64,000 nucleotides of DNA from WM-3-3 sp041660045. GTDB lineage: Bacteria; Pseudomonadota; Gammaproteobacteria; Methylococcales; Methylomonadaceae. The stretch is taken from positions 372,001 through 436,000 of the forward strand of contig JBAZXA010000002.1 in NCBI GenBank assembly GCA_041660045.1. The letters run 5' to 3'. Position numbers and translations under genes: made by a program. Positions 1 through 8,434 of this stretch are shown piece after piece. The notes under the pieces were generated by a model, which saw nothing but the letters and a program-made list of their open reading frames with translations, was not told the DNA's origin and ran no database searches. The stretch's first letter is position 1; each line of letters starts with the position of its first letter.

Positions 1-689
1 TTGACAGCACCAAGGATGTCCGTTTCAAGCCGATCACCGATCGCTATAGTGTGTTCCGGTTTGCTGTTAAGTATTTTCAGGGCTTCTTGATACATATAAG
101 GCTCTGGTTTACCTATTATGCGCGGGGTGACGCCGGTAGCTTTTTCCAATGCGGCTAAAATGGCGCCATTACCATGAATAACACCAAGCTCAGTAGGTAG
201 TGTCATATCACCATTGGTACCAAAAAATTGTGCGCCGGCACGAATATTTAACGTTGCTGTGGCTAATTTATCCCAGGTTAACGTTTGATCCTTTCCACAC
301 ACAACAATATCAGCATGCGAGCTACGCTCTTCTTGGTAATATCCCGTTAACGTAAAGCCATAGTCACGTAAAGGTTGCTGTAGACCTGCTTCGCCTATAG
401 CAAAAATTCGAGTTGAGCTAGGTGGGTTGTGCAACGCCACATAGGCACATGTCACCATTGCAGAAGTTAATATTTCATTTTGCGCTACCTTAATTCCCAT
501 TTTGGCAAGTTTGTTTTGATATTGCTCGGCTGTATGGCTGGCATTATTCGTTGCCAGGACAAAGCTGATCCCAGTCGTTCTTAATATTTGGAAAAATTCA
601 AATAGGCCAGGTTGCGGAATGTCGCCGTGCCACAGCACGCCATCCATATCGATAATGAGCGAGCGGATAGTAGTGTTAAAATTGTACAT
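1..689 (-). CDS. HAD superfamily class IIA hydrolase (NagD-like), partial
   Basis: The gene runs off the left edge, so only the first 229 codons are present. The ATG at 689 gives a protein starting MYNFNTTIRSL. HAD motif I follows as DMDGVLWHGD (about residues 14-23), with the nucleophile Asp and acid Asp two residues apart. Motif II follows as LATNNAS. Near the edge, IGKPEPYMYQEAL and IGDRLETDI match motif III/IV of class IIA HADs (NagD, phosphoglycolate/4-nitrophenyl phosphatases). The likely role is a cytosolic Mg-dependent sugar-phosphate or nucleotide phosphatase; the substrate cannot be read from sequence. It is divergent from hps with 168 bases between. A role in clearing RuMP-cycle phosphates is only an inference from position. 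Confidence 0.85.
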   Translation of the reverse strand, partial: MYNFNTTIRSLIIDMDGVLWHGDIPQPGLFEFFQILRTTGISFVLATNNASHTAEQYQNKLAKMGIKVAQNEILTSAMVTCAYVALHNPPSSTRIFAIGEAGLQQPLRDYGFTLTGYYQEERSSHADIVVCGKDQTLTWDKLATATLNIRAGAQFFGTNGDMTLPTELGVIHGNGAILAALEKATGVTPRIIGKPEPYMYQEALKILNSKPEHTIAIGDRLETDILGAV

Positions 690-767
690 AAAATTAAATT
701 TTAGCTAGTCAGTAAAAAAAGATAGTGCGCTAATCATAGATAATTGAGGATTGCGCTAGGTTGAACA

Positions 768-796
768 TTGACACTTGTATGCGTTCTAATTTAAAG
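768..796 (+). promoter_or_regulatory. candidate sigma-70 promoter of hps
   Basis: A perfect -35 hexamer TTGACA lies at 768-773. A weak -10-like TTTAAA/TTAAAG follows at 790-796 with a 16-17 base spacer. The ATG of hps is about 60 bases downstream, preceded by a GGAG-type ribosome binding site near 845. The -10 match is poor, so either expression needs an activator or the real -10 differs. Confidence 0.4.
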
Positions 797-857
797 TTAC
801 CTTGTAGAAGAAATCATGTAACAATTATCTAACTATAACAAACTCGGAGCACATAAC

Positions 858-1505
858 ATGGCAAAACCATTAATTCAAATGGCCTTAGATTCTTTAGACT
901 TTAACGCAACAGTTGCACTTGCAGAACAAGTTGCACCTTGCATTGATATTTTTGAAATCGGTACACCTTGCATTAAGCACAATGGCATTAATCTGGTTAA
1001 AGAGTTGAGAGCAAGATTCCCTGATAAATTGTTATTAGTTGACCTTAAAACTATGGACGCTGGCGAATACGAAGCTTCTCCTTTTTATGCCGCTGGCGCT
1101 GATATTTGCACCGTTTTGGGTGTGTCAGGACTTGCTACAGTAGCAGGTGTGATTAAAGCGGCAAACGCACATGGCGCAGAAGCACAAATAGACTTGATCA
1201 ATGTTGATGATAAAGTGGGTATGGCACGTGCGACAGCAGATTTAGGCGCCCATATCATGGGTATTCATACTGGACTTGATGCACAAGCGGCAGGTCATAC
1301 ACCTTTTAGAGATTTAAACGATGTCGCCCGTTTGGGATTAAACGTAAGAATTTCTGTAGCAGGTGGTATCAAGGCAGCTACTATTCAAGACGTTGTTAAA
1401 GCAGGTGCTACAATTGTTGTTGTAGGCGCTGCAATTTATGGTGCACCATCACCTGCAGAAGCAGCAATGGAATTACGCCAATTAGCTGATTCTGCAAAGG
1501 CTTAA
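858..1505 (+). CDS. hps: 3-hexulose-6-phosphate synthase
   Basis: This enzyme condenses formaldehyde with ribulose 5-phosphate to form D-arabino-3-hexulose 6-phosphate, the formaldehyde-fixing step of the RuMP cycle in the cytosol. The 215-residue protein has the usual family length and the (beta/alpha)8 pattern of the orotidine-5-phosphate decarboxylase superfamily. Visible marks are the opening PLIQMALDSLD, EIGTPCIKHNG, and the metal/substrate motif LLVDLKTMDAGEYEA around residues 59-73. Phosphate-binding glycine loops occur at SVAGGIK and VVVGAAIYGA near the C terminus. An ATG with an upstream GGAG sets the start. The phi gene begins one base after its stop codon, so the two are surely co-translated. 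They are separate here, not fused as in some archaea and a few bacteria. Confidence 0.97.
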   Translation: MAKPLIQMALDSLDFNATVALAEQVAPCIDIFEIGTPCIKHNGINLVKELRARFPDKLLLVDLKTMDAGEYEASPFYAAGADICTVLGVSGLATVAGVIKAANAHGAEAQIDLINVDDKVGMARATADLGAHIMGIHTGLDAQAAGHTPFRDLNDVARLGLNVRISVAGGIKAATIQDVVKAGATIVVVGAAIYGAPSPAEAAMELRQLADSAKA

Positions 1506-1506
1506 T

Positions 1507-2040
1507 ATGCATCAGCAACTTATCTTAGATAAAATTTCAAGTATATTGGAAGTTACTGATAAGACTTACGATCAGCAACTAACAGAAATACTTGATAAAG
1601 CATCTCGGATTTTTGTTTCTGGAGCAGGCCGCTCAGGTCTGATCGGTAGATTTTTTGCCATGAGGCTAATGCATAGCGGATATGATGTTAGTGTTGTTGG
1701 TGAAATTGTGACACCTAGCATCAAAAAAGGTGACCTACTGATCGTGATTTCCGGTTCAGGTGAAACTGAACAACTCATTGCCTTCACTAAAAAAGCTAAA
1801 GAAATCGGTGCGCAAATTGTGCTAATTTCAGCAAAAAGCGATTCAACTATTGGTGATTTGGCAGACGCTGTATTTCAAGTTGGCAAGGCTGAGCAGTATG
1901 GTAAAGTCAAAGGTATGCCAATGGGAACCGTGTTTGAGTTGTCTACTTTACTGTTCTTAGAAGCAATGATTTCTCATGTTATCCACGAAAAAGGGATCGC
2001 AGAAGAAGAGATGAGATCAAGGCACGCAAACTTAGAATAA
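1507..2040 (+). CDS. phi: 6-phospho-3-hexuloisomerase
   Basis: The product isomerises 3-hexulose 6-phosphate to fructose 6-phosphate, directly after Hps. The 177-residue protein is one SIS (sugar isomerase) domain. FVSGAGRSGLIGRFFAMRLMHSG near residues 37-59 and the phosphate-binding DLLIVISGSGETEQL near residues 76-90 are typical of HxlB/PHI proteins. The C-terminal EEEMRSRHANLE matches the conserved end of the family, where the Glu and His are thought to take part in catalysis. It starts at an ATG one base after the hps stop codon and is followed by a clear terminator, so hps-phi can form a two-gene transcript separate from tkt. Confidence 0.96.
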   Translation: MHQQLILDKISSILEVTDKTYDQQLTEILDKASRIFVSGAGRSGLIGRFFAMRLMHSGYDVSVVGEIVTPSIKKGDLLIVISGSGETEQLIAFTKKAKEIGAQIVLISAKSDSTIGDLADAVFQVGKAEQYGKVKGMPMGTVFELSTLLFLEAMISHVIHEKGIAEEEMRSRHANLE

Positions 2041-2046
2041 ATGATT

Positions 2047-2079
2047 AAAAGGCGAATACAGCAATGGTTCGCCTTTTTC
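2047..2079 (+). terminator. Rho-independent terminator after hps-phi
   Basis: A ten-base stem AAAAGGCGAA (2047-2056) pairs with TTCGCCTTTT (2068-2077) around an 11-base loop, with the T-run partly inside the 3' arm. It begins seven bases after the phi stop codon. It should separate the highly expressed hps-phi transcript from tkt, whose ATG is about 90 bases further on. Confidence 0.8.
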
Positions 2080-2172
2080 ATTTAACATCCGGTCTCTAGA
2101 ATCTAGTTTCTTAGATAATCTTTAAAATATTCAGGTGAATAGCTTCACCATAACAATATACTTGGAGGATAT

Positions 2173-4164
2173 ATGACTTCGCGCCGAGAATTAGCGAATG
2201 CCATACGCGCATTAAGCATGGATGCCGTTCAAAAAGCAAACTCTGGACATCCAGGTGCCCCGATGGGCATGGCAGATATTGCTGAAGTATTATGGAATGA
2301 TTTCTTAGTCCATAATCCAACTAACCCTAAATGGCCTAATCGTGATCGTTTTGTATTGTCAAACGGACATGGTTCTATGTTGATATATTCATTATTACAT
2401 TTGACTGGCTATGACTTGCCTATCGAAGAAATAAAGAACTTTCGGCAATTGCATTCTAAAACACCTGGGCACCCTGAATATGGCTATACAGAAGGTGTTG
2501 AGACAACCACAGGGCCATTAGGGCAAGGCATTACCAACGCGGTTGGTATGGCAATAGCTGAAAAGGCATTAGCGGGTCAATTTAACAAAGATGGACACAA
2601 AATCGTTGACCACCATACTTATGCATTTATGGGTGATGGCTGTTTGATGGAAGGTGTTTCGCATGAAGCTTGCTCATTAGCCGGTACCTTAGGTTTAGGC
2701 AATTTGATTGCATTTTGGGACGATAATGGCATATCAATTGATGGTCATGTTGACGGTTGGTTTACGGACAATACACCTAAAAGATTTGAATCGTATGGCT
2801 GGCATGTAGTAGCTGACGTTGACGGTCATGATTCATCAGCAATATTGAATGCGATACAGTTAGCTAAATCTGTTACTGATAAACCTAGCTTGATTTGTTG
2901 TAAAACAACAATTGGCTTTGGATCACCGAACAAAGCGGGTTCTCATGCGTGCCACGGTGCTGCATTAGGGGAAGCTGAGGTGGCGCTTTCAAAAGCAGCG
3001 CTTAACTGGACTTATGGTGATTTTGAGGTTCCAGAACATATTTACGCGGGTTGGGATGCAAAAGTAAGAGGCCAGAAAGCAGAAGATGATTGGAACGCTA
3101 AGTTTATTGCTTATAAAGCGTCTTATCCTGAGTTAGCTGCTGAGTTTGAACGACGCATGGCTGGAGAATTACCTGCAACCTGGTCTGCGGATTCGGCCGG
3201 TTTTGTTGCAGCGACTAATAATGAAGCTAAGACAACATCAACTCGCTTGTCTTCATTGGCTTCTATTGAGGGCTATACAAAATTACTTCCAGAAATATTT
3301 GGCGGCTCTGCAGATTTAGGCTGTTCGAATATGACAGAATGGACGGCTTATAAACCCATGCGTGCTAACAAGCCAGATGCCAATTACATCAACTATGGTG
3401 TCCGTGAATTTGGTATGTCGGCAATTATGAATGGCTTAGCCCTGCATGGTGGGGTAATCCCGTTTGGTGCAACATTTTTAATGTTTTCTGAATATGCACG
3501 CAATGCTTTACGTATGGCGTCATTGATGAAAATTCGTTCAATATTCGTCTATACCCATGACTCTATTGGCCTAGGCGAAGATGGGCCGACACATCAACCG
3601 ATAGAACAAACTGCAACATTACGTCTAATTCCTGGCATGCACGTTTGGCGCCCATGTGATGCTGTTGAAACAGCAGTGTCATGGAAGTGTGCAATTGAAA
3701 GGAAAGATGGGCCCTCTATTTTGATTTTTTCACGTCAAAACCTTCCGCATATTCCGCGTAGTGATGCCCAAATTAATGATATTGCTAAAGGCGGTTACAT
3801 TTTAAGTGACTGTGATGGCCTACCTGATGCGATAATTATTGCTACTGGTTCAGAAATTGAATTGGCAGTCAAAGCGGCCGAAGTGCTAAAGGATAAAAAA
3901 ATTCGTGTTGTGTCTATGCCATCAACAAATATATTTGATGCTCAAGATGCTGCTTATCGTGAATCAGTACTTCCTGCAGCAGTTACTAAACGTGTAGCTG
4001 TTGAGGCAGGTTGTACGGGTTTATGGTGGAAGTATGTTGGTAGCAACGGTAAAATTGTGGGTATCGACCACTTTGGCGAATCTGCTCCGGCAGGGTTGCT
4101 GTTTAAAGAATTTGGATTTACCGTTGACAATGTTGTAAAGAATGTAGAAGAAGTATTAAAGTAA
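2173..4164 (+). CDS. tkt: transketolase
   Basis: This thiamine-diphosphate enzyme moves two-carbon units between sugar phosphates and regenerates ribulose 5-phosphate acceptors for Hps. The 663 residues match full-length bacterial transketolase. Visible features are the N-terminal SMDAVQKANSGHPGAPMGMA, the substrate loop TTGPLGQGITNAVG, the ThDP/Mg motif GDGCLMEGVSHEA followed by WDDNGISIDG, and the pyrimidine-domain HDSIGLGEDGPTHQPIEQ. A strong AGGA ribosome binding site (TTGGAGGATAT) precedes the ATG at 2173. Its neighbours hps-phi upstream and tal downstream make a RuMP-cycle role likely. It may have its own promoter after the 2047-2079 terminator, although I see no convincing hexamer pair. 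Confidence 0.97.
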   Translation: MTSRRELANAIRALSMDAVQKANSGHPGAPMGMADIAEVLWNDFLVHNPTNPKWPNRDRFVLSNGHGSMLIYSLLHLTGYDLPIEEIKNFRQLHSKTPGHPEYGYTEGVETTTGPLGQGITNAVGMAIAEKALAGQFNKDGHKIVDHHTYAFMGDGCLMEGVSHEACSLAGTLGLGNLIAFWDDNGISIDGHVDGWFTDNTPKRFESYGWHVVADVDGHDSSAILNAIQLAKSVTDKPSLICCKTTIGFGSPNKAGSHACHGAALGEAEVALSKAALNWTYGDFEVPEHIYAGWDAKVRGQKAEDDWNAKFIAYKASYPELAAEFERRMAGELPATWSADSAGFVAATNNEAKTTSTRLSSLASIEGYTKLLPEIFGGSADLGCSNMTEWTAYKPMRANKPDANYINYGVREFGMSAIMNGLALHGGVIPFGATFLMFSEYARNALRMASLMKIRSIFVYTHDSIGLGEDGPTHQPIEQTATLRLIPGMHVWRPCDAVETAVSWKCAIERKDGPSILIFSRQNLPHIPRSDAQINDIAKGGYILSDCDGLPDAIIIATGSEIELAVKAAEVLKDKKIRVVSMPSTNIFDAQDAAYRESVLPAAVTKRVAVEAGCTGLWWKYVGSNGKIVGIDHFGESAPAGLLFKEFGFTVDNVVKNVEEVLK

Positions 4165-4187
4165 AAATTCACACATATTTAGAAACT

Positions 4188-4211
4188 GTACTTCCTAATT
4201 TAAGGAAGTAC
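4188..4211 (+). promoter_or_regulatory. intercistronic hairpin after tkt
   Basis: A perfect nine-base inverted repeat GTACTTCCT (4188-4196) and AGGAAGTAC (4203-4211) with a six-base loop lies between tkt and the next gene. There is no T-run after it, so it looks more like an mRNA-stabilising or processing hairpin than a terminator. Confidence 0.5.
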
Positions 4212-4241
4212 GATGACTGCTAAAATAGACAGGGGAACAAC

Positions 4242-4829
4242 GTGAAAAAAAATTATTTACTAGAAAGCGTTTTTGTAATGATGCTTTTATCTAGCGGGAT
4301 TGCTTGTGCTGAGTCGCATTATCCAGCCGCTGATTTCAAGCCAAAAGTAGTCTTTGAAGACAAAGAATTAATTGTTAAGCATACTGAAGCGGCAAAAACG
4401 CGTGTCGCACCTGCAGCTAACGAAACAGCTGCAGCAACTAGTGCAGATGAAAGCACAACCACAAGTGTTAGCGCTACAAATCAAAAGTCTTCAGATGAGA
4501 CAACTTATCTTTTAATTTTTGTTGCGGTTGCAGTGATCGGTTTTTTTGTTTTTAGCAATAAATCTAAAGGCGGCTCGAGTAAAGCAAGTGCATATAAAGC
4601 TTATGTGCCTGATGCTAGTGGTTTAACAGGTGTTGCAAGATATTTAAAAGGCCAAGAAGAATCTTTAAAGACTGGCGTACAAAAATATTTAGAACAGCAA
4701 GATATAGTTGAAGCCAGTGCAGTGGCTGTAGCTGAAGCTTCAGTTAGTTCTGGTGTAGAAAAATATATCCAAAAAAAAACTGAAGAAGATGCTACCGGTG
4801 TAGAAAAATATTTACGTGGTCGTGGATAG
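4242..4829 (+). CDS. membrane protein with four cytoplasmic GVxKYL motifs, unknown function
   Basis: I do not recognise a named family. The 195-residue product begins at GTG behind an AGGGG ribosome binding site. It has an N-terminal signal or anchor segment (residues 1-23, ending ...GIACA) and a low-complexity Ala/Thr/Ser-rich stretch to about residue 88. One transmembrane helix (89-105) is followed by a positive SNKSKGGSSK cluster, predicting a cytoplasmic C-terminal tail. The tail holds four copies of one motif: TGVARYL (129-135), TGVQKYL (144-150), SGVEKYI (170-176) and TGVEKYL (185-191), the last almost at the C terminus. Lying between tkt and tal on the same strand, it is probably co-expressed with RuMP enzymes. 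Repeated short motifs on a membrane anchor suggest a tether or scaffold; this is inference only. Confidence 0.8.
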   Translation: MKKNYLLESVFVMMLLSSGIACAESHYPAADFKPKVVFEDKELIVKHTEAAKTRVAPAANETAAATSADESTTTSVSATNQKSSDETTYLLIFVAVAVIGFFVFSNKSKGGSSKASAYKAYVPDASGLTGVARYLKGQEESLKTGVQKYLEQQDIVEASAVAVAEASVSSGVEKYIQKKTEEDATGVEKYLRGRG

Positions 4830-4862
4830 TTGCATAAACCAACTTAGTCGGCGTTTATTTTT

Positions 4863-4883
4863 TTCTGTTTTTAAGAAACAGAA
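4863..4883. other. AT-rich hairpin between the GVxKYL gene and tal
   Basis: TTCTGTTT (4863-4870) and AAACAGAA (4876-4883) form an eight-base stem with a five-base loop. A T-rich run precedes it on the plus strand, so a terminator reading would fit the minus strand, where no gene is seen. It may simply be a structured intercistronic element. Confidence 0.35.
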
Positions 4884-4920
4884 CACTTCGCTATTAAAAT
4901 ATTAAAAGGCATCAATTATT

Positions 4921-5907
4921 ATGGCAAAAAACTTACTCGAACAGCTACGACAAATGACTGTTGTCGTAGCGGATACTGGTGATATCCAGGCAATTGAAAC
5001 TTTCAAACCACGGGACGCGACAACTAACCCTTCGTTAATCACCGCTGCGTCACAAATGCCGCAATATCAAGGGATAGTTGACGATACGTTAAAAGGTGCC
5101 CGTGAAACATTAGGAGGTTCTGCTACATCGGCAGAAGTAGTTTCCCTTGCTTTTGATCGATTGGCGGTTTCTTTTGGTCTTAAAATTTTAGAAATTATTC
5201 CTGGACGGGTCTCTACTGAAGTAGATGCTCGCCTTTCATATAATGTTGATGCGACTATTGCAAAAGGTCGTGAATTAATTGCCCAATACGAGGCAAAAGG
5301 TATTTCAAAAGAAAGGGTATTGATTAAGATTGCATCTACTTGGGAAGGTATCCAAGCAGCGGCAGTCCTAGAAAAAGAAGGTATCCATTGTAATCTAACC
5401 CTATTATTTGGGTTGCATCAGGCAATTGCTTGTGCAGAAAACGGCATTACTTTGATCTCTCCTTTTGTAGGCCGTATTTTGGACTGGTATAAAAAAGATA
5501 CTGGCCGCGACGCCTACGCATCAGCTGAAGATCCAGGTGTTTTGTCGGTGACAGAGATTTATAACTATTATAAAAAGTTTGGTTATAAAACTGAAGTAAT
5601 GGGAGCTAGCTTTCGGAATATCGGAGAGATAACTGAATTAGCTGGTTGTGATTTACTAACTATAGCGCCTTCTATATTAGCTGAATTGCAATCAACTGAA
5701 GCGGAACTTGTCCGAAAATTGGAGCCTGCCCAAGCAGCATCTAGCACTATCGAAAAGATCAATATGGGCAAGGCTACATTCGATAAAATGCACCTAGAAA
5801 ATAAGATGGCGACTGATAAGCTTTCTGAAGGAATAGATGGTTTTACGAAAGCACTAGAGCAATTGGAAGCTTTGCTATCAGAAAGGCTAGCAAAGATTGA
5901 AGCTTAG
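4921..5907 (+). CDS. tal: transaldolase
   Basis: The enzyme transfers dihydroxyacetone units between sugar phosphates and takes part in the rearrangement phase of the RuMP cycle (transaldolase variant). The 328-residue protein has slightly more than the usual TalB length of about 316. Visible motifs are TFKPRDATTNPSL near residue 27, GRVSTEVDARLSY near residue 95, and the Schiff-base lysine in RVLIKIASTWEG (K136 by count). NLTLLFGLHQAIACAENGITLISPFVGRILDWY follows. The ATG at 4921 sits after AAAAGGCATC, a modest ribosome binding site. Codon use and spacing match the tkt and rpe neighbours. Confidence 0.97.
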   Translation: MAKNLLEQLRQMTVVVADTGDIQAIETFKPRDATTNPSLITAASQMPQYQGIVDDTLKGARETLGGSATSAEVVSLAFDRLAVSFGLKILEIIPGRVSTEVDARLSYNVDATIAKGRELIAQYEAKGISKERVLIKIASTWEGIQAAAVLEKEGIHCNLTLLFGLHQAIACAENGITLISPFVGRILDWYKKDTGRDAYASAEDPGVLSVTEIYNYYKKFGYKTEVMGASFRNIGEITELAGCDLLTIAPSILAELQSTEAELVRKLEPAQAASSTIEKINMGKATFDKMHLENKMATDKLSEGIDGFTKALEQLEALLSERLAKIEA

Positions 5908-6136
5908 TTTTTTATAGTATCGCTCAACATTAGACAAGCCTATTGTTACTCATTGTCTAAAATCTAAATCTTTTAGAGTTCCATTGAATTAGGAAAGTTA
6001 TTCGACACGGATGTCGAAATCCCACCAAAATTAATTTATGAAGATAACTGTTTGTTTTCAACAAACGTTCTATAATAAATTACCCTCATTTATTGAGTAA
6101 TATAATAATATATAAATCCTAAACTAGGAGATTAAA
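5908..6136 (+). promoter_or_regulatory. tal-rpe intergenic region with hairpin and possible promoter
   Basis: This 229-base gap contains a seven-base hairpin, TTCGACA (6001-6007) with TGTCGAA (6012-6018), with no T-run. A perfect -10 TATAAT lies at 6071-6076. No good -35 sits 16-18 bases upstream (TTGTTT at 6052 is only 13 bases away), so the promoter call is tentative. A short inverted repeat, GTTTG/CAAAC, surrounds the -35 area. An AGGAG ribosome binding site for rpe lies at about 6126-6130. Confidence 0.35.
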
Positions 6137-6847
6137 ATGACTGAAAACTGGATAGCACCTTCTATTCTTTCAGCTGATTTTGCAAAATTAGGGGAAGAAG
6201 TAGAAAATGTATTAAAAGCTGGTGCTGATATTATACATTTTGATGTAATGGATAATCATTTTGTGCCTAATTTAACGATAGGGCCATTGGTTTGCGAAGC
6301 TTTAAGAAAGCATGGTGTCACTGCACCTATAGATGTACATCTAATGGTAGAACCTGTAGATAGGATTATTCCCGATTTTGCTAAAGCAGGGGCAAATTTC
6401 ATCACTTTTCATCCTGAAGCCTCTGTACATATAGATAGGACTTTGCAATTAATCCACGATTGCGGTTGTAAGGCAGGCTTGGTTTTTAATCCGGGTACGC
6501 CATTACATTATCTAGATTATGTCATGGATAAATTAGATATGATTTTACTGATGTCGGTAAACCCGGGTTTTGGTGGACAATCGTTTATTTCTTCAGCCTT
6601 GGATAAATTACAGCAAGTAAGAAGAAAAATTGATGCGAGTGGTTTTGATATCCGGCTTGAAATTGACGGTGGTGTAAAAGTGGATAATATCCGTAAAATT
6701 AAAGAAGCTGGCGCGGATACTTTTGTTGCGGGTTCGGCAATATTCGGAAAACCTGACTATAAAGCGACCATTGATCAAATGCGGGCTGAATTAGAACAAG
6801 CTGAACAATGTCAGATTTTTACGTTAGATCGTGGGCTAACTATTTAA
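6137..6847 (+). CDS. rpe: ribulose-phosphate 3-epimerase
   Basis: The product interconverts ribulose 5-phosphate and xylulose 5-phosphate, supplying the acceptor for Hps and the donor for transketolase. The 236 residues form a TIM barrel. Visible marks are IAPSILSADFAKLGEEV at the N terminus, IIHFDVMDNHFVPNLTIGP with metal-binding His and Asp, IDVHLMV, and GLVFNPGTPLHYLDYV. The phosphate-binding end reads LEIDGGVKVDNI then ADTFVAGSAIFG. A clear AGGAG precedes the ATG at 6137. It is the last gene of the RuMP block and is followed by a strong terminator. No fructose-bisphosphate aldolase or phosphofructokinase gene is linked here. Confidence 0.97.
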   Translation: MTENWIAPSILSADFAKLGEEVENVLKAGADIIHFDVMDNHFVPNLTIGPLVCEALRKHGVTAPIDVHLMVEPVDRIIPDFAKAGANFITFHPEASVHIDRTLQLIHDCGCKAGLVFNPGTPLHYLDYVMDKLDMILLMSVNPGFGGQSFISSALDKLQQVRRKIDASGFDIRLEIDGGVKVDNIRKIKEAGADTFVAGSAIFGKPDYKATIDQMRAELEQAEQCQIFTLDRGLTI

Positions 6848-6876
6848 ACCATTTAGAGTTGTAATAGGGAACCAAT

Positions 6877-6912
6877 AAAGCAGCTAGTACAGAATATCCC
6901 TAGCTGCTTTTT
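6877..6912 (+). terminator. terminator after rpe
   Basis: An eleven-base perfect stem AAAGCAGCTAG (6877-6887) and CTAGCTGCTTT (6900-6910) with a 12-base loop runs into TTT. It lies between the convergent rpe and porin genes. The A-rich 5' arm would also work as a terminator for the minus strand, so it may be bidirectional. Confidence 0.8.
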
Positions 6913-6920
6913 ATAGTCAA

Positions 6921-8210
6921 TTAAAAATTAACGTTCCAACCTAGCCAAACTTTTTGCGTGTCGGTATTCAGATTAGCATTAGGGGCATATGGATTGCTGG
7001 TGCCAGCATTATAAGTGGCATATTTGGCTAATAGCGAGTAATGTTTACCAAATTTTTTGGTAGCTTGAAAATCCCATTCACTGCCATAATCTAACTTCCC
7101 TGTATCATCAAAGAAATCATGATATACACCTGTGAGTAGGACTTCATCATTCAATAAAGGTATGCTGATACTTGCAAATACATCCCGAATACCATTATTG
7201 GGTGTAATCAGGAAGTTATCTGCCCAGCCTTGGAAGGCGTGGTTTGTACCTAAAGGCGTATCAAAATGTTTATTAGCGCCAACCCCATCAAGCTGCTCAA
7301 CAGCGCCTTGTACTAAGACTTTATAAGCACTCAATCCGCCTACAAAATAGTAGCGGTCTACATTATAGGGAGTTGGGCCATTGCCATAATTGCTTTGATG
7401 GCTATATTCTGCATTATAAGTAACACCAAAATTGTCATTGATGGGTATTGGTTTAGTGGCATTTGCACGTAGGCCATAGGTCTGGTTGGATTGCTCTATG
7501 GTTGCCCGCTCATTAGTGTCAGTGTAATTTAACCAATAGCCATATCCAATGATATTTCCGTAATCGCCAACTTTATAATTGACATTTAGGAAAGGCGCTT
7601 CAATATGTTGAGTAATGCCTGTAAAAGTTTGTACGGTGCCAATATAACCCGCTTTTGCAACTAAACCAAAAAGGGTTTGATTGTTATGTGTCCATAAAAG
7701 GGCATCATAAGTTTGCTCCAATTGCCGCCAGCCTACATTACCAATAAAGCGGTCATCATCAATTTTTATGCGTTGTCGACCGACTTTAATTAAATTATCA
7801 GGAATCCCTGCATAAGTTATCCAAGCTTGGTTTAGTTCATTTAGCGAAGGGTCTGCAATGGTCGAAAAGCCAGTTTTGCCATTTCGAGTGCTATTATAGT
7901 CTTCCTCTAAGGCTAAGTTGCCCTCATATTCAACAAACCCTTGAAAACCATAAAACTTTGGTGTGATATAGCCTAATCTTAAACGTGCAGTATTACCATT
8001 GGCGGTTTTTTGAGATCCCCGGTCTTGGTTAAAGTTTTCAAAACGGTAATTGAGGTCAATTGTTACCGCTCCATCGTTACCATAATGATAAAAATTTAAG
8101 GCATCCTCTATATTTTTAGTAATACCTGCATGTGCTGGTTGGCTAAAAACGGCGATGGATAATAATGCGCTCGTGGTTAAGGATTTATGTTTGATTAGTT
8201 GTTTTGGCAT
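6921..8210 (-). CDS. outer-membrane beta-barrel porin (alginate-export-like)
   Basis: The 429-residue product has a cleavable signal peptide (about residues 1-28, ending SQPAHA). A typical outer-membrane strand pattern follows, with alternating hydrophobic and aromatic residues and Gly/Asn/Asp-rich loops, ending in a terminal Phe (WLGWNVNF), the usual BAM recognition end. Segments such as RLRLGYITPKFYGFQGFVEYEGNLALEEDYNS and IKVGRQRIKIDDDRFIGNVGWRQLEQTYDALLW resemble the Alginate_exp porin family. Reading left on the minus strand it is the last gene after nrtA-nrtB-double ATPase, 224 bases behind the ATPase. An outer-membrane channel for nitrate or another anion is a plausible inference, not shown. 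The ATG is preceded by GGGGGCTTA, a plausible ribosome binding site. Confidence 0.8.
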   Translation of the reverse strand: MPKQLIKHKSLTTSALLSIAVFSQPAHAGITKNIEDALNFYHYGNDGAVTIDLNYRFENFNQDRGSQKTANGNTARLRLGYITPKFYGFQGFVEYEGNLALEEDYNSTRNGKTGFSTIADPSLNELNQAWITYAGIPDNLIKVGRQRIKIDDDRFIGNVGWRQLEQTYDALLWTHNNQTLFGLVAKAGYIGTVQTFTGITQHIEAPFLNVNYKVGDYGNIIGYGYWLNYTDTNERATIEQSNQTYGLRANATKPIPINDNFGVTYNAEYSHQSNYGNGPTPYNVDRYYFVGGLSAYKVLVQGAVEQLDGVGANKHFDTPLGTNHAFQGWADNFLITPNNGIRDVFASISIPLLNDEVLLTGVYHDFFDDTGKLDYGSEWDFQATKKFGKHYSLLAKYATYNAGTSNPYAPNANLNTDTQKVWLGWNVNF

Positions 8211-8254
8211 TAAGCCCCCTTTTTGTTATGAAATTATTTTTTGTAATTTATCCA

Positions 8255-8272
8255 CAATTCTAGCTAGAATTG
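8255..8272. promoter_or_regulatory. perfect 18-bp palindrome upstream of the porin gene
   Basis: CAATTCTAG (8255-8263) is followed directly by its reverse complement CTAGAATTG (8264-8272). It lies 45 bases upstream of the porin start codon, a typical operator position. The binding protein is unknown. Confidence 0.45.
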
Positions 8273-8434
8273 AAAATGTTATTAAAATCAATGGAGTTAA
8301 GGTTTTTAAGTAAAGTGCAACATAAGAAAAGACTTAAGTAAATGTTTGTCATACAGGCTTAGTTACTTACGCTATCGCTTATTAACAACCTAAAGTTATT
8401 GATTGTAGCTATGAAATGCTAATTGTCATAAGTT

